Source: Auanema rhodensis
Lineage: Eukaryota; Nematoda; Chromadorea; Rhabditida; Rhabditidae
Length of the DNA: 64,000 nucleotides
Direction of reading: 5' to 3'
NCBI GenBank assembly: GCA_964057225.1
Contig: OZ059899.1
Span: 7,254,001-7,318,000 of the forward strand
Shown: positions 36,201-46,610 of the stretch, piece by piece
Position numbering within the stretch: the first letter of the stretch is position 1
How the letters are laid out: every line of letters starts with the position of its first letter
Position numbers and translations under genes: made by a program
Notes under the pieces: generated by a model
Told to the model about the DNA's origin: nothing
Database searches by the model: none
The model's input: only the letters and a program-made list of their open reading frames with translations

Positions 36201-39200
36201 GTTAGATCACCAGCTATAACAACTTGATTTGGACTGTTCCAAGCCGAAACATGTACGTTATAACTAGATATTATGTCATATACATTCTCAGAATCTATAG
36301 CAAGTAGACCTCCTCGGTTCTCAGCTTGTTCCATTGCTAAGCCGCGACTCACTGCAATCGACAAGGCTTCATCGAATGTTAACATCTTTGCAGCAGTCCC
36401 TGCTACTAATTCACCTATACTATGCCCTACCAGAAAATCTGGTTGAGGCAATCCTACATATTGCCAAAGTTCATAGAGTGCAAAACAGAAACAGAGCAAT
36501 ATTGGTTGACTGACAGAAGTTTTTTGAAGAACGTAAGCTGAATCATGCGAAGTGATCGCATGTTCAAGGTCTAATGTAAAATATTTTTGTGCTTTCTGCA
36601 GATTCTTGAAAAAATAGTGTTGGAATGTTGGGAAAATTGAACAATACTGTCTGGCCATTCCTATATATTGACTTCCTTGTCCTGAGAACATCATAACAAA
36701 TTTTACAGCTTGAACTCTTGAATTCATACTACAAGTTAGTTGTTTTAATTTTTGTTTTGCATTCTCCAACGAATTCGCAATAATCTGTTGTACATATTGA
36801 CTTTGGAGTGTGTTTTGTCTAGGTATAGTTGTAGGGAAGTTCATGAATTGTTCCATTCGTGTGACTTCTTGATAGAAAGAATTTTCATCGTCGTAAAAGA
36901 TGTTGAAGCCAATGATAGAAATGTTGTATGTTGTTGAGTTGGTTGTTTCTTTAGATTCTTCAGTGCATAAAAGATCGATAGGTATATCTTTTCTAAATTT
37001 TAGAAGCTTTTCTATATCTATTTTTGCTATCAGTAAACGTTCCTCCTTTGCCTGTATAGCCATTTTAAGATATTGAAGAGCTTCTTCCGTAGTTTGTCCT
37101 GTTAAACCTATCTTCTCAAGGTGATGTAATATTCTTGGATCAGAAGCCATTCCAGTATCTCTCCAATTCCCCCAAGCTATTGAAGACGTACCTATATGTC
37201 CTTTACGACGTCTAATTTCAACCAGCTGATCCATAATTGTATTAACTACTCCGTAGTTGGCTTGTCCAATATTTCCACAAACTGCCGTAAAGCTTGACAT
37301 AACTAAGAACGTTGATGGACGCATATCAAGCTTTTCTAACATGCGGTCAATATTTTTAAATCCTAGAACTTTTGGACGATAAACATCTTCGAACATTTTT
37401 TGTGTCTGCCTTTCAATTCTAGAATCTCTTAAGAGCCCAGCACAGTGAATTATACCGTCTAATGGCATAGTAAGCGTTTGAAACACTCTTTGTATATCAT
37501 CGAATAAGGCAACATCTGTACTGTGAACATGAATATTAACTCCACGCAGACGCATTTTCTGAATTTCTTTTAGCTTCTCTTGTGATGGAATGCGTCGAGA
37601 AAGTAAATGAAGTTCCGATACGGTACTATACGTAGAGAGCCATTCAGCACATGCCCAGCCAATTCCGCTCAAACCTCCGGTAATTAACCAGTTTCCTTTT
37701 ATAATCGTGTTATTATTTTTTAAATTTGATTGGTAGCGATGTATTCTGTCGGGCCAAGTGAACATTATTTTTGGGAAATGTTCAGCTGACAAAGTTTTAA
37801 AAAAACTTATCGCTAGTTGGTTGATACTTTTCGTATAATTCTGCACATATAATTGAACTGTAAATGTAATTTTAAATATAAGTTCACTGAAATAACACAA
37901 GCTATTGAAAAGGTCAAACTCGTTCATACAGTTGTCCGGGAAATCGAAATTAATAGTTGAGTTATGAGATATTTCTTGAATGACTTGTTCAATATTCATT
38001 GTCGGTTTTTCCAATACACAAAATTTGTTATCGATAAATGATATGTTATAATCATAATATGTTTTATAATTTTTAGCTGGAACAGTTGTATAAACATGAC
38101 AAAAATTATTTTCATCTGGCGGTTTTACTTCGTTGGCCAAGTGAAAATCCGACGGTTTTGTCATTAAGGTTGTTTCCATTCCTATCGAAGTTTTGGCTAA
38201 GTGATCGGCTAATTCATCCAAATTAACAAATTCGAACAAATTGGAAGTGGTAACATTTAAGGATGGAAGATAACGTTCGTTTAATCGGTTAACAAAGTCT
38301 ACTATGGCAATAGAATCTAATCCAAGTTGCATGAAACCAGCTTTTGTATCAATTTCTTCCAGAGGTTCCATCATTATGTCTTCTAAAGCTTGGAGCAGAA
38401 CTGTAAGCATTTTTCTTTTTTCATTTGCATAATCATCCAAATGATTGGTTTCTATTGAGCATTCCTTATTTTCGCTTATATGTTGATCTTCATCAACATC
38501 AGCTACTTCAAATGTTTTTATGTTTATATCTCTTTTCTGTACTATAAACTGAGTTAGTGTTTCTATCGACGGAAAATCAAATATATCTGATGTTGAGATT
38601 TCATATGTCATTAAGTTGCTCATATTCAATCGGTTTACAAAGTCTATTAATGACAATGAGTCCAAACCAAAGTCCATAAATCCCGTATCAGATTCTGTTA
38701 AGTTTTGATCGAGGCCGTCAGGCATAACATCATCTAGGGCTTCAAGAATTTTTTTTCGAATTTGATTGTAATTGTCGGTTTGTTGGCATGATTGATCTAC
38801 TTTGTCTTCGCAACTTATGTCGTTATTGACAATTTCGTTTGCTGATAAATCTGGACGTGAAAACAAAATTTTGAGGAACGTCGTATCTTCTTCGACAGCA
38901 AATATTTCTATTTGATTATTTTCAGTCAGGTAGCTCTGTACATGGAATGCAGTAGGTAGCTCCTTGAAACATATAATTTCTAAAGATCCAATGTCTGAAT
39001 ATGTGAATCCCATCTGTTTTATCTGAGAAAACAATGCTGTATATGAACTTTCGCGTATACCATTTCTTGGTATTTTCATTTCTGTTTCTGTTGAAACCTT
39101 TGGTTCTTCCATTCCTTCTTGAATGTAGCAACGGAATAAAAATTCATTTGCTACATCTGCTTCCATTTTCCATATATTGTTTTCTTTCTTCATATGAATG

Positions 39201-42200
39201 GCTAAAAATGTTTTATCTTCGGGCTTAAATTCTCCAACTTCTATTTTCCGTATAGCGAACGGTTCTTTAGTCATTCCTTTCCCGGCAGCACATATAATTT
39301 CCAGGACAGTAGCATATACTAGAAGTTGATGTTGTTCTTTTGAACACTCTTCGTAAATCTGAGGATGCCGCAACCTATTGAGTTGATTCTCGTATAGTAT
39401 ATAGTTATTATCTCCTTTAACCTTTCTTCCTATTAAGTAATGATCAAAAAGAGTTTTGCGTTCCCTGAACCAAATATCCTGACGATCAAATGAATAATTC
39501 AAATTGTTGACAGGTTTCTGAGGTTTCTTGTAAATAATTCTATAATGATCATCACTTCCATTTGTGTAACTTAGAGAAAATATTCTAAGAATAGTTCTCA
39601 TTGTTCGAATGGATAATACAGCCTCTTCATTGGGAGTTATATCATATGTTTCCGGAATATGCTGAGTTTGAATGCCATGTTTTTCTAAAACCGTTTTCAC
39701 TTCGTTTTGTGTGAAAACGTCTTCCAAATCTTCAAATAGATTTTCTGATCTTCTTATACTTCCAGAATGTGCTAACAATAAGATATAATCTCTTGAATTC
39801 ATTGTTCTAATCTAAATATGATAATATTACATTTTAATACAAAAAAATATATACAATATACCTGGATATTTCGACTGAATTCGTTTATAAATTGATATAA
39901 AGCTAGACGAAGTTTAACTTCTCTTTTTCTTTCTTTTGGTTGCATATCAAATAATTCTTGAATTCTTGAAATAGAAAGAATATTTGGATCTAAGTCCGGA
40001 TGAATATAAACTTCTGTTAATTCCCAATCATCGCGTTTATCAAGTTGAAATGATTCAATTATCTTTCTGCTTGAATTATATATGAAAGCTGTACGATATT
40101 GAGTATAATGTGGTCGATGACTAAGACTTGATGCTATCACATCTAGGCTAGCAAAACGATCGTCTATGGCAAATTGCACTTTCTTCTTCATTTCATCCAA
40201 TGATCTCTTGGTTTTAGCCGAGATTAGTAATAAATAGAAAGAACTCAATGGATTGTTATTAGTTATTTCTTCTTCAATATGATCTTCTGTTGCAATCTAA
40301 AAATAATGAACCTAGATATGTGTACATTAATGTAAACAAAATGAAAATATATTCACATATACATATTCATTAATCAAAATTTATTTTTACTTACCTTTCT
40401 TACTATCAAAGCTACATTGGTACCACTTACACCAAATGATGAAATTCCGCATCTGCTCATCTCAAGCTCTTGGCCTACTACAGGTAATGAGATATTGTTT
40501 ATATCAATATTCTTGTTAAGCGTATGGAAATGAAGCTGAGGAGGTACATATCCATGTTTGAGCATCATTAGAACTTTGATAAGACTTGTGACTCCAGCCG
40601 CTGCTTCAGAATGTCCAATAGATGCTTTAACTGAACCAATCACTGAATCTTCAAGAAGGGAAGACAGAACATTCATCTTAAAATATTTACATTTTGCTGC
40701 TCCGATAACATTATTTACCTCTATTGGATCGCCTACAGGCGTACCAGTTCCATGTGCTTCCCAATATGGGATTGTCTTAGCGTTCTTTCTCAATAAGTCG
40801 GATATAAGCTCAAAATGTGCTTCTCCTTTAGGAGATGTTAATGATACTCCACGCCCACAGTGGTTAGAAACAATGTTCTCTATGATTCCCATATAAGGAA
40901 CTCCATTTTTTGCCTGTATAGACAAAAGTAATAATTTAACATGACGTGTAACTGCTTACTTTTTCTAATAATACTACGCTGCAACCGTCTGCTCTTCCAT
41001 ATCCAGCAGCTCTTTCATCAAATGAATAGCACATACCGTGCTCCGATAACATGTTTCCGTTAGCTCTTAATCCTAAAATTGTTGGTCAATTTGTTTATTA
41101 AATGTTTATACTTGCCTAAGCCCTTTTCACTTAGAATTAAATTTACCCCAGCTACAATAGCTTTTGTACATTTTCCTTCCTTAAGAGATTGTTGAGCAAG
41201 CTCCATCGCCATCAAAGAGCTACTGCAAGCAGTGTCTACCGTTAGAGTTGGCCCGGTACAACCAAATATATAGCTAATGCGACCAGCAACAACAGATGCC
41301 ATGCTGCCTAACATGGATAATACTCCAGTTTGTGTTGTTTCAGCCAAAATCATGGGGTATTCTGTTTCCATCAGACCTACGAATACACCGATTCTGTCTT
41401 GGTTGGGACAACTTTTCTCTGAGCTGTCTGGTTTCCGAACAAAATGATCCGGAAGGAGTCCAGCATTTTCTAAGCATTCGTAAACACATTCTAGCAAAAG
41501 TCGCTGTTGAGGATCAATTAGTTCAGCTTCACTTCGACTTATTCGGAATAAGGAATGATCAAAACCAAATACTTCCGAATCATTAAGAAAGTTACCTCCC
41601 TCTAATGCTTTTCCATACTTAATACCTCGAATAAGATCATCACGAGTTGGTATGCGATTAGCAGGAATTCTTTTGTTTGGATTTTGCTTAGAGATTAAAC
41701 TATTCCAAAAATCATCGGGATTCTTGACTCCTCCTGGTATTCTGCATGATGCTGTTATAACACCTATTTCAATAGCTTGATTATTCTCATGATTAAAAGC
41801 CTATTAATAGATTTTTTTTATCAATTTGAAAATGAGAAAAAATCTTACGTTTTGTTTAGATCCGGGAATTCTCTCGCCTTGATTATCTTCTGCAATTTCC
41901 ATGCAATCTATTTCCAGCTTTTTAATAGCTTTAGCCAATGATCTAACGCTAATTTCAGTTTTTACATCAATATCCGTCAAGTTAATTCCAAACACAGTTT
42001 TAACACTTCTTTTCTAAAATTATCTTAAACATTAAGAACATAGAATCTAACTTACCACTTCATTCCTTACTTGTTCTGAATTCTTTATTGTTTCTAGCAC
42101 ATTCTCAGTGTCTGACACAGCTAATGGTTGGATATTGTGAATTATATCACGCAGCTTGAGAATCTGTGCAATGTCCATTTTAGAGTTAAAATGTAGTTCA

Positions 42201-42250
42201 ACAGTAAGGGTTCTGTGGGCCTTCTTGTGCCTTTCTAGTAAAATGAACAT
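23299..42250 (-). CDS. pks-1: Hybrid polyketide synthase / non-ribosomal peptide synthetase (PKS-1-like megasynthase)
   Basis: One gene of 14 exons: 42056-42250, 41849-42013, 41116-41800, 40960-41072, 40395-40913, 39862-40296, 35204-39811, 24105-34976, 23954-24058, 23826-23906, 23683-23784, 23578-23633, 23445-23529, 23299-23400. The lengths sum to 6,040 codons plus stop and every junction keeps phase. Domains: KS, degenerate DH, ACP, ACP, KR, AT, DH, KS, KR, ACP, KS, AT, KR, T, C, A, T, TE (listed separately). In C. elegans, PKS-1 works with NRPS-1 in the canal-associated neurons to make nemamides, which support larval survival; this gene is inferred to be its counterpart. The two long frames (35204-39811 and 24105-34976) look like two genes but are joined by a 227-base intron inside the DH domain. 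The ATG at 42250 directly follows a GACTGTTCAG acceptor. The 120 residues before KS1 hold only a short carrier-like remnant and no loading ligase. The gene upstream on the same strand is eIF2A, 796 bp away, so unlikely to share an operon. Product and substrates cannot be read from the sequence. Confidence 0.93.
24297..24554 (-). other. Megasynthase carrier T2
   Basis: Residues about 5715-5800. DDFFTIGGHSLLLLKL with phosphopantetheine Ser5746. Confidence 0.9.
24603..25940 (-). other. Megasynthase NRPS adenylation domain
   Basis: Residues about 5253-5698. A3 HTSGSTGQPKGVV; A4 FDVSISNIF with Asp5430, which normally holds the alpha-amino group; A5 QIYGPTETTVW; A7 YHTSDYI (Gly of TGD replaced by Ser); A8 GRLDDQVKIRG; A10 NSSGKVD with the catalytic Lys. 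It activates one amino acid whose identity I cannot assign. Confidence 0.88.
25947..27236 (-). other. Megasynthase NRPS condensation domain
   Basis: Residues about 4821-5250. Starts IPLSSSQEHMYVLHQ. The active-site motif reads AHILTDGWS: the second His of HHxxxDG (His4954) and Asp4958 are kept, the first His is Ala. Also CPVSGR and IPFHQLV motifs. Confidence 0.88.
27282..28235 (-). other. Megasynthase KR3 and carrier T1
   Basis: Residues about 4488-4805. KR: LVFGGSGTIGSRY, then VSSLSSSLSIQGNDDYAS with Tyr4629. Carrier: FFELGGNSLSALKL with Ser4766, of peptidyl-carrier type (GGNS or GGHS). Confidence 0.85.
28932..29822 (-). other. Megasynthase domain AT2
   Basis: Residues about 3959-4255. Ser4051 in LIGHSIGEYSAA is present, but the N-terminal FPGQG-type loop reads FFSPQGVLYPGF and the specificity segment reads KGFHSSM. 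Probably active but diverged. Confidence 0.83.
30102..31319 (-). other. Megasynthase domain KS3
   Basis: Residues about 3460-3865. Cys3615 in GVYSACSTSLSAI, His3753 in ECHGTGTRVGD, His3790 in KANIGHGFAAAG. Triad intact. Confidence 0.92.
31377..32261 (-). other. Megasynthase KR2 and ACP3
   Basis: Residues about 3146-3440. KR: LLITGARGGLANEL, catalytic FSSIATILGSAGQANY with Tyr3258. ACP: MNLGIDSLMMEEI with Ser3397. The about 350 residues before the KR may be a structural half-KR. Confidence 0.85.
33333..34580 (-). other. Megasynthase domain KS2
   Basis: Residues about 2373-2788. Cys2538 in TLDTACSSSMT, His2674 in ECHGSGTAIGD, His2711 in SAIGHTEAVSG: an intact triad. A post-KS linker follows (LVVISAKSLVSLERL, then KGRQHFRYR) with no AT. 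Confidence 0.92.
34677..35671 (-). other. Megasynthase domain DH
   Basis: Residues about 2085-2340, interrupted by the 227-base intron 34977-35203. His2101 in SHVVKDEVIIPAAF with the conserved Pro nine residues later, and Asp2249 in WPLIDASFHSV, form the dehydratase His-Asp pair. Confidence 0.8.
35834..36712 (-). other. Megasynthase domain AT1
   Basis: Residues about 1738-2030. MMFSGQGSQYIGMA; nucleophile Ser1835 in VGHSIGELVAG; specificity segment YPFHSPL at 1931-1937, which is neither the usual malonyl HAFH nor methylmalonyl YASH form. It sits after the KR instead of after a KS. Confidence 0.88.
37124..37711 (-). other. Megasynthase domain KR1
   Basis: Residues about 1405-1600. NADPH motif TGGLSGIG; catalytic region SSFTAVCGNIGQANYG with Ser1544 and Tyr1557; AWGNW downstream. 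It appears active. It follows the ACP pair, whereas a KR usually precedes the ACP. Confidence 0.88.
38204..39481 (-). other. Megasynthase degenerate DH fold and tandem ACPs
   Basis: Residues about 815-1240. DHYLIGRKV at about 827-835 resembles the His-x3-Gly start of a dehydratase but lacks the Pro; LLVYATVLEII follows. Two acyl carrier domains come next: FGLDSLSLIDF (phosphopantetheine Ser1089) and LGLDSIAIVDF (Ser1204). They are 115 residues apart and similar to each other (both end in FVNRLN), so they look like a duplication. Confidence 0.85.
40395..41790 (-). other. Megasynthase domain KS1
   Basis: Residues about 125-560. Catalytic Cys312 in TVDTACSSSLM, His440 in EAHGTGTPVGD, His487 in ASIGHSEAAAG: a complete ketosynthase triad. 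It is spread over three exons, the only intron-dense domain besides the TE. The usual post-KS linker (FYLLLISAKTKRSL) follows, but no acyltransferase. Confidence 0.92.
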
Positions 42251-43045
42251 CTGAACAGTCAGAGCTCAATGGACGATAATCGATTCTAATTATGATTCCG
42301 TCTCAATTGTCGAGTTGTCCATTGTGGTAAACACCACTGTAATTAGCTGAATTTTGTTTCGAAGTACACTGAAATTATTGTTTATCCAATAAATTTTTGA
42401 CAGTGCATGGTGAGATATGCATCACTAATTTTGGTAAAAATGTTATTTGTTGACAGCGAAATGAATATATTCTAGAATGTTTCAACTTTTTGAAAATATT
42501 TGTCGGAATATTTCTTGTGTTCAAAATATGGGTCTTTGTTCTCACTGTTTTACCAAGTGAGAAAGAACAAGTGAGAAAGAAAAACGGAATTTGACCGCAA
42601 ATTGACTACGAAAAATATGGGTCAGGCAACCTGATAGCGTCCTTCATTCACTTCCAATGTTATTTCACAATTTTATATTTGAGGGTTGGTGGTACAAGAC
42701 TTTTTTGTTTCAAATAATTTCCCTAATGAAATTCCAATTCTGATTTCATTCAATATATATTTTTTTTAAATAACCATACAACTGATTGAAAGCGTTTGCA
42801 GCTAATGACTATTATGTGTCATATATTATAATCAAATAAACTCAGGAAAAAATTCATTAGGCTATTGAATCACCGTACTCTTATGTAGAATCGACAATGA
42901 CCTCAAACAAATCAACAAATGAACAAGAACATGAAAAGAAATAACAAGTATAAAAGTTTAGTTATTCGGAATTTAAAATTTTAACACCGAAAATTATGAA
43001 CAGCCGGGCAGATGAGGGATGGATAAGATTACCGATAGTCAGCTT
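42251..43045. promoter_or_regulatory. Upstream region of the megasynthase / 3' flank of eIF2A
   Basis: About 800 bp with no open frame supporting a further N-terminal exon for the megasynthase, though a distant exon cannot be excluded. It presumably carries its promoter. No recognisable operator or repeat. Confidence 0.4.
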
Positions 43046-45300
43046 TTATGAGACTTTGAGCAACTTCAACTCTTCCATAAGTTGTTTTTCGGTGTTTATT
43101 TTATCAATTTGGTTCTTTTGCAGGGGTTCTCCATTTGCCATCTTTTCTTTAAGTTTTTCAATATCTTGAAGTTTTTTGTTGATGTTGAACATTTTTCTAT
43201 CGATTTCGGACATTTGAGGCTTCACAGCAGAAGCAGCTTTACCCTTATTACTGTCAGGGGCTAAAATGAATGATTTCACATTATATGACATTGTGTGAAG
43301 CAAGTTACCTCCTCCAGCACCAGCTTTACCACGAAGATGAGGAGGCACATAGGCTCCTGCCTGACGAACGGCACCAGCTGGTAGATTATTTAAAGGATGG
43401 CTGGCATCCTTAAAATTAACATAAAAAAATAAATCCAACTTCATCCTACTTTCTTTTTAATTAAGAGACCAGCTTGCATCTTATCAATTTTAGAAAGCTC
43501 CTTCACTTCGAATTTGTTATAACCTAACATGGGGCGGAACTTGACTTGCCATAGTTCTTCTTTAGGAGAATCATATTCAACCTCATGTATGAGACGCCCA
43601 GAATAATGCCAAAGTCTGAAAAAAAATGTTAAAAAAAAAGATAAATTCACTTTTACCTATAACAATTATCAATTCTGAGACGAGGGGCAGTTGTAGCAGT
43701 AATGAAATGCTGACCATCAGGTGCCCATTGGAATTGAGTTGTATTTGGAACATCGATCTACAAAATAAATAAATGTCGATACGTTATCGTGTTGTATAAG
43801 CTTACAGAATTTATTAGCTTCTTCTTCTCCACATCCCAGAATTCCATCAAACCCCTCGAAAGATTTCCAAAACCACAAGTAAGAAGAATATTTCCAAAAG
43901 CATTATAGTGAACTTCATTCCTTGGTCCTTCATCGGCATCAAAAATAGGCTCTCCACGGGTATTATAGATAGTTAACTTAAACATGTCAATAAGAGAAAA
44001 ACATAAAGAAAAGCTAACTTTTGCTGGCATAAATCCGTAACACACAGCGAATTCCTTTCCATTAGGATTCCATTCAGCAGAATATACAGATCCTTTCTTT
44101 CCAAGAGGAACCATGAAAGATTCATCGCTTTGGACATTAATTAAGAAAACCTGATAATTTAAAAATAACATATTCAAGTCAGGCAAATAACTCACACTTT
44201 GCTCTCCATAGTAAGATTGATTAGATTTATCAACATCAACACTAGTCTTTATTAGAACAGCAGTTCCTATAAATGAAAATGGAGAATCCTCTACGTATCT
44301 CAGAAAAAAGCCTACCTTTTTGATTCCAAACTAGTTCTGAGGTATCAGCTTTGAAAAAGGTTTTATTTGCCACCATTGGAAAATCGGGTGCAAGCTTCCG
44401 AACTTGTACACGAGCAGGAGCGGACTAAAACATATAATTGAATCATTAATTCATTAAATGTAATTTCCATACTCCACTAGGGGCTATATGACAAGCAATG
44501 TATAGGGGACCGTTTCCTGGACTAAGAGCAAAGTTACAAATGCCAGGAAGAACCAGTTTTTCTTCATACCGATCTGAATAAATTTCAAAATTAAAATTGA
44601 GCTTAAAAGAGTTTCGAACTCAAGTTTCCATTTTTGTATATAAGGAGTTCACTTCCAACAAGACGAATACAAATTGATTCGTCGTCGGACCATTGAGGTT
44701 GCCAGATAGACTATGGATATATGATTCTAGATTATCAATACAATATACCTACCTCTTTCTGAGCAATCATCGTAGCTAAATGCTTCTTTTCTCCTAAATG
44801 ATATAATCTGAGGTTAGGTTCAGGTTTTTGATCAGCGTGAGTCTAAGTATATAGATTATGACCCTACAGTTGTGTTACTTTACCTTTCTTCCATAAATTG
44901 CATATTGTTCAAAAGTGAATAAGTAAGTATCTTTAGGAGAATAAGAAAAAGCTTTTGTTCTCTTCAGATCCAAAGAAAGAATTTCCTTCCCAGTAGCTGG
45001 CTCAATTACTCTTGTTCTAACAAGAATTCATAAGAAAAAGCTCTCTTAAATCACCTACCTTTGAGTATCACAATAAGAGAACAAATGGCCAGCGTTACTG
45101 AAGGCAAATACCTCGCAGGGATTTTGCTTAGGATTCCTAAAATTAATAATGAATATGATTTAATTGCTTCCGGCCTTCTGTATTTTTTGAAGGATATAAA
45201 CTAACTCTTTATCTTCGAAAAGAATTGAAGAAGAGGAAAGACCTCTCTTCATGGAGAGCCCTGAGCTTCCGCGAACTGCATATACCAGGTTATCACCCAT
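43046..45300 (-). CDS. EIF2A: Eukaryotic translation initiation factor 2A (eIF2A)
   Basis: Ten or so short exons encode a beta-propeller protein of about 580 residues. Recognisable segments: LVYAVRGSSGLSMKRG at the start, QPQWSDDESICIRLVG, SVYSAEWNPNGKEFAVCYG, EVHYNAFGNILLTCGFGNL, RGLMEFWDVEKKKLI, QFQWAPDGQHFITATTAPRL, NCYRLWHYSGRL, and the C-terminal AYVPPHLRGK followed by a coiled charged end. eIF2A binds initiator tRNA and the 40S subunit and supports non-canonical initiation; it is distinct from eIF2-alpha. The ATG at 45300 gives the expected N-terminus. Divergent from the AT-hook gene, 339 bp away. Confidence 0.93.
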
Positions 45301-45639
45301 AGTTGCTTTCAAAGCTTACACTTCAAATATAATATTTTAATTTTGCAAAAATTAATTGAAATATAATAAAAAAACGAAAGTTTACAAATCCAATTGTTTT
45401 TATTTGAATGGTGAATTTAAAGGAGTTTTCAGATGGTTCCGACACGATTGCGTGTTCATCCGCCGGTAACTGAACAATCGGTGTCATGATTGACGCACCT
45501 TTTTTGGTTTGAAGAGTTTTAATTATTTAATTATTTAAATTATCTGTTTTGCATATTCTAATTTTTTCATAAATAAAGAAACAAAATATTTATATTTTTA
45601 CAGTGATTATTTTGAAGAAAATTCAATCATTTTTAAAGG
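45301..45639. promoter_or_regulatory. Shared divergent promoter, eIF2A (-) / AT-hook protein (+)
   Basis: 339 bp separate the two start codons. A less AT-rich patch at about 45430-45500 includes CCGCCGGTAA. No TATA box is clear. Confidence 0.45.
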
Positions 45640-46610
45640 ATGAATGATCGCATGGCCACGGATCGGATAAATATGGCTTTAAACATGATAAAATCAAAAT
45701 ACGAGGTTTAATTTTTTAATATTTAATTTTTTTAATATGTAAATTTTTTTTCCTTCAGAGAGATGAAGGTTTGCAAATTCTGGATGAAATTCAAATGACT
45801 GTGCTACAGTTGCATGAAACTGGAGCTGGTCAAAAAATTTGTCGAGTATTCCGTTCTTCACGGTTACATTTTTTAAATTTATTATTCAGCAGAATTTTTT
45901 TCAGCTATTTTGATCGTGCTAAAGCTTTGCATAAGAAGTGGATCCCCACAGCTGATAAAGAACTGATTGAACGTTGGGATGAACTGAAACATTTGTGGCT
46001 TTCAAAGAGCGAAATTAAAGAGTTAGAGAGAGCTCAAGCTAAATATGATAAAGGTAATTTGCTTTATTTAATATTGTTTCAAAATTTGTTTAAAGCACAT
46101 CACGTGGTTGATATAAAATCACCCATTCCTATAACTCCTGGGCGTCAACGTCACGATTCCACCGATCCCAATTCTAGCTTTACAAGAGATATCGATATTC
46201 TTTCTAAAGAAAATGATCGATGGTTCATGGGTATTTTTTAAATATATTTACTTGTAATTTTGTGCTTAATATAGACGGTGTGACTTTACCAGCTATTCCT
46301 CGTACACCCCGTGCACGTGAGGTTGACGACTCCTTCGATGATTCTTTTTTGGATTCCGAGAGCTCAAACATAAGCGATTTTCAATTTGGGGTATTATATT
46401 CTTCTTCTTTTTTTGATTATCCAAGAGTTTTAGATACCAGAACGTCGTCCTCGTGGAAGACCTCGCAAAAACGCAGCCTTATCGGGCTCGAGAGGACGAG
46501 GATCCTCTCGACGAGTAAGTCATTTCATTGGTTTTAGCGCATGCATAGGTCACGTGGTGCCCAACGCATTAATTTGCTTTTTTCAGGGTCGACGTGGGCG
46601 ATACCAATAG
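45640..46610 (+). CDS. TFIIS-N-domain-like protein with AT-hook tail
   Basis: Seven exons, about 225 residues. The N-terminal half (QILDEIQMTVLQLHETGAG, then AKALHKKWIPTADKELIERW) resembles the TFIIS N-terminal helical bundle shared by transcription elongation and Mediator proteins. An acidic stretch (DDSFDDSFLDSES) is followed by an AT-hook (RPRGRPRKN) and Arg/Gly/Ser-rich residues up to GRRGRYQ. Probably a nuclear chromatin or transcription factor. Start at 45640 (MNDRMATDRINM) follows TTTTTAAAG closely, a possible trans-splice acceptor. Family assignment is by pattern and unconfirmed. Confidence 0.65.
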
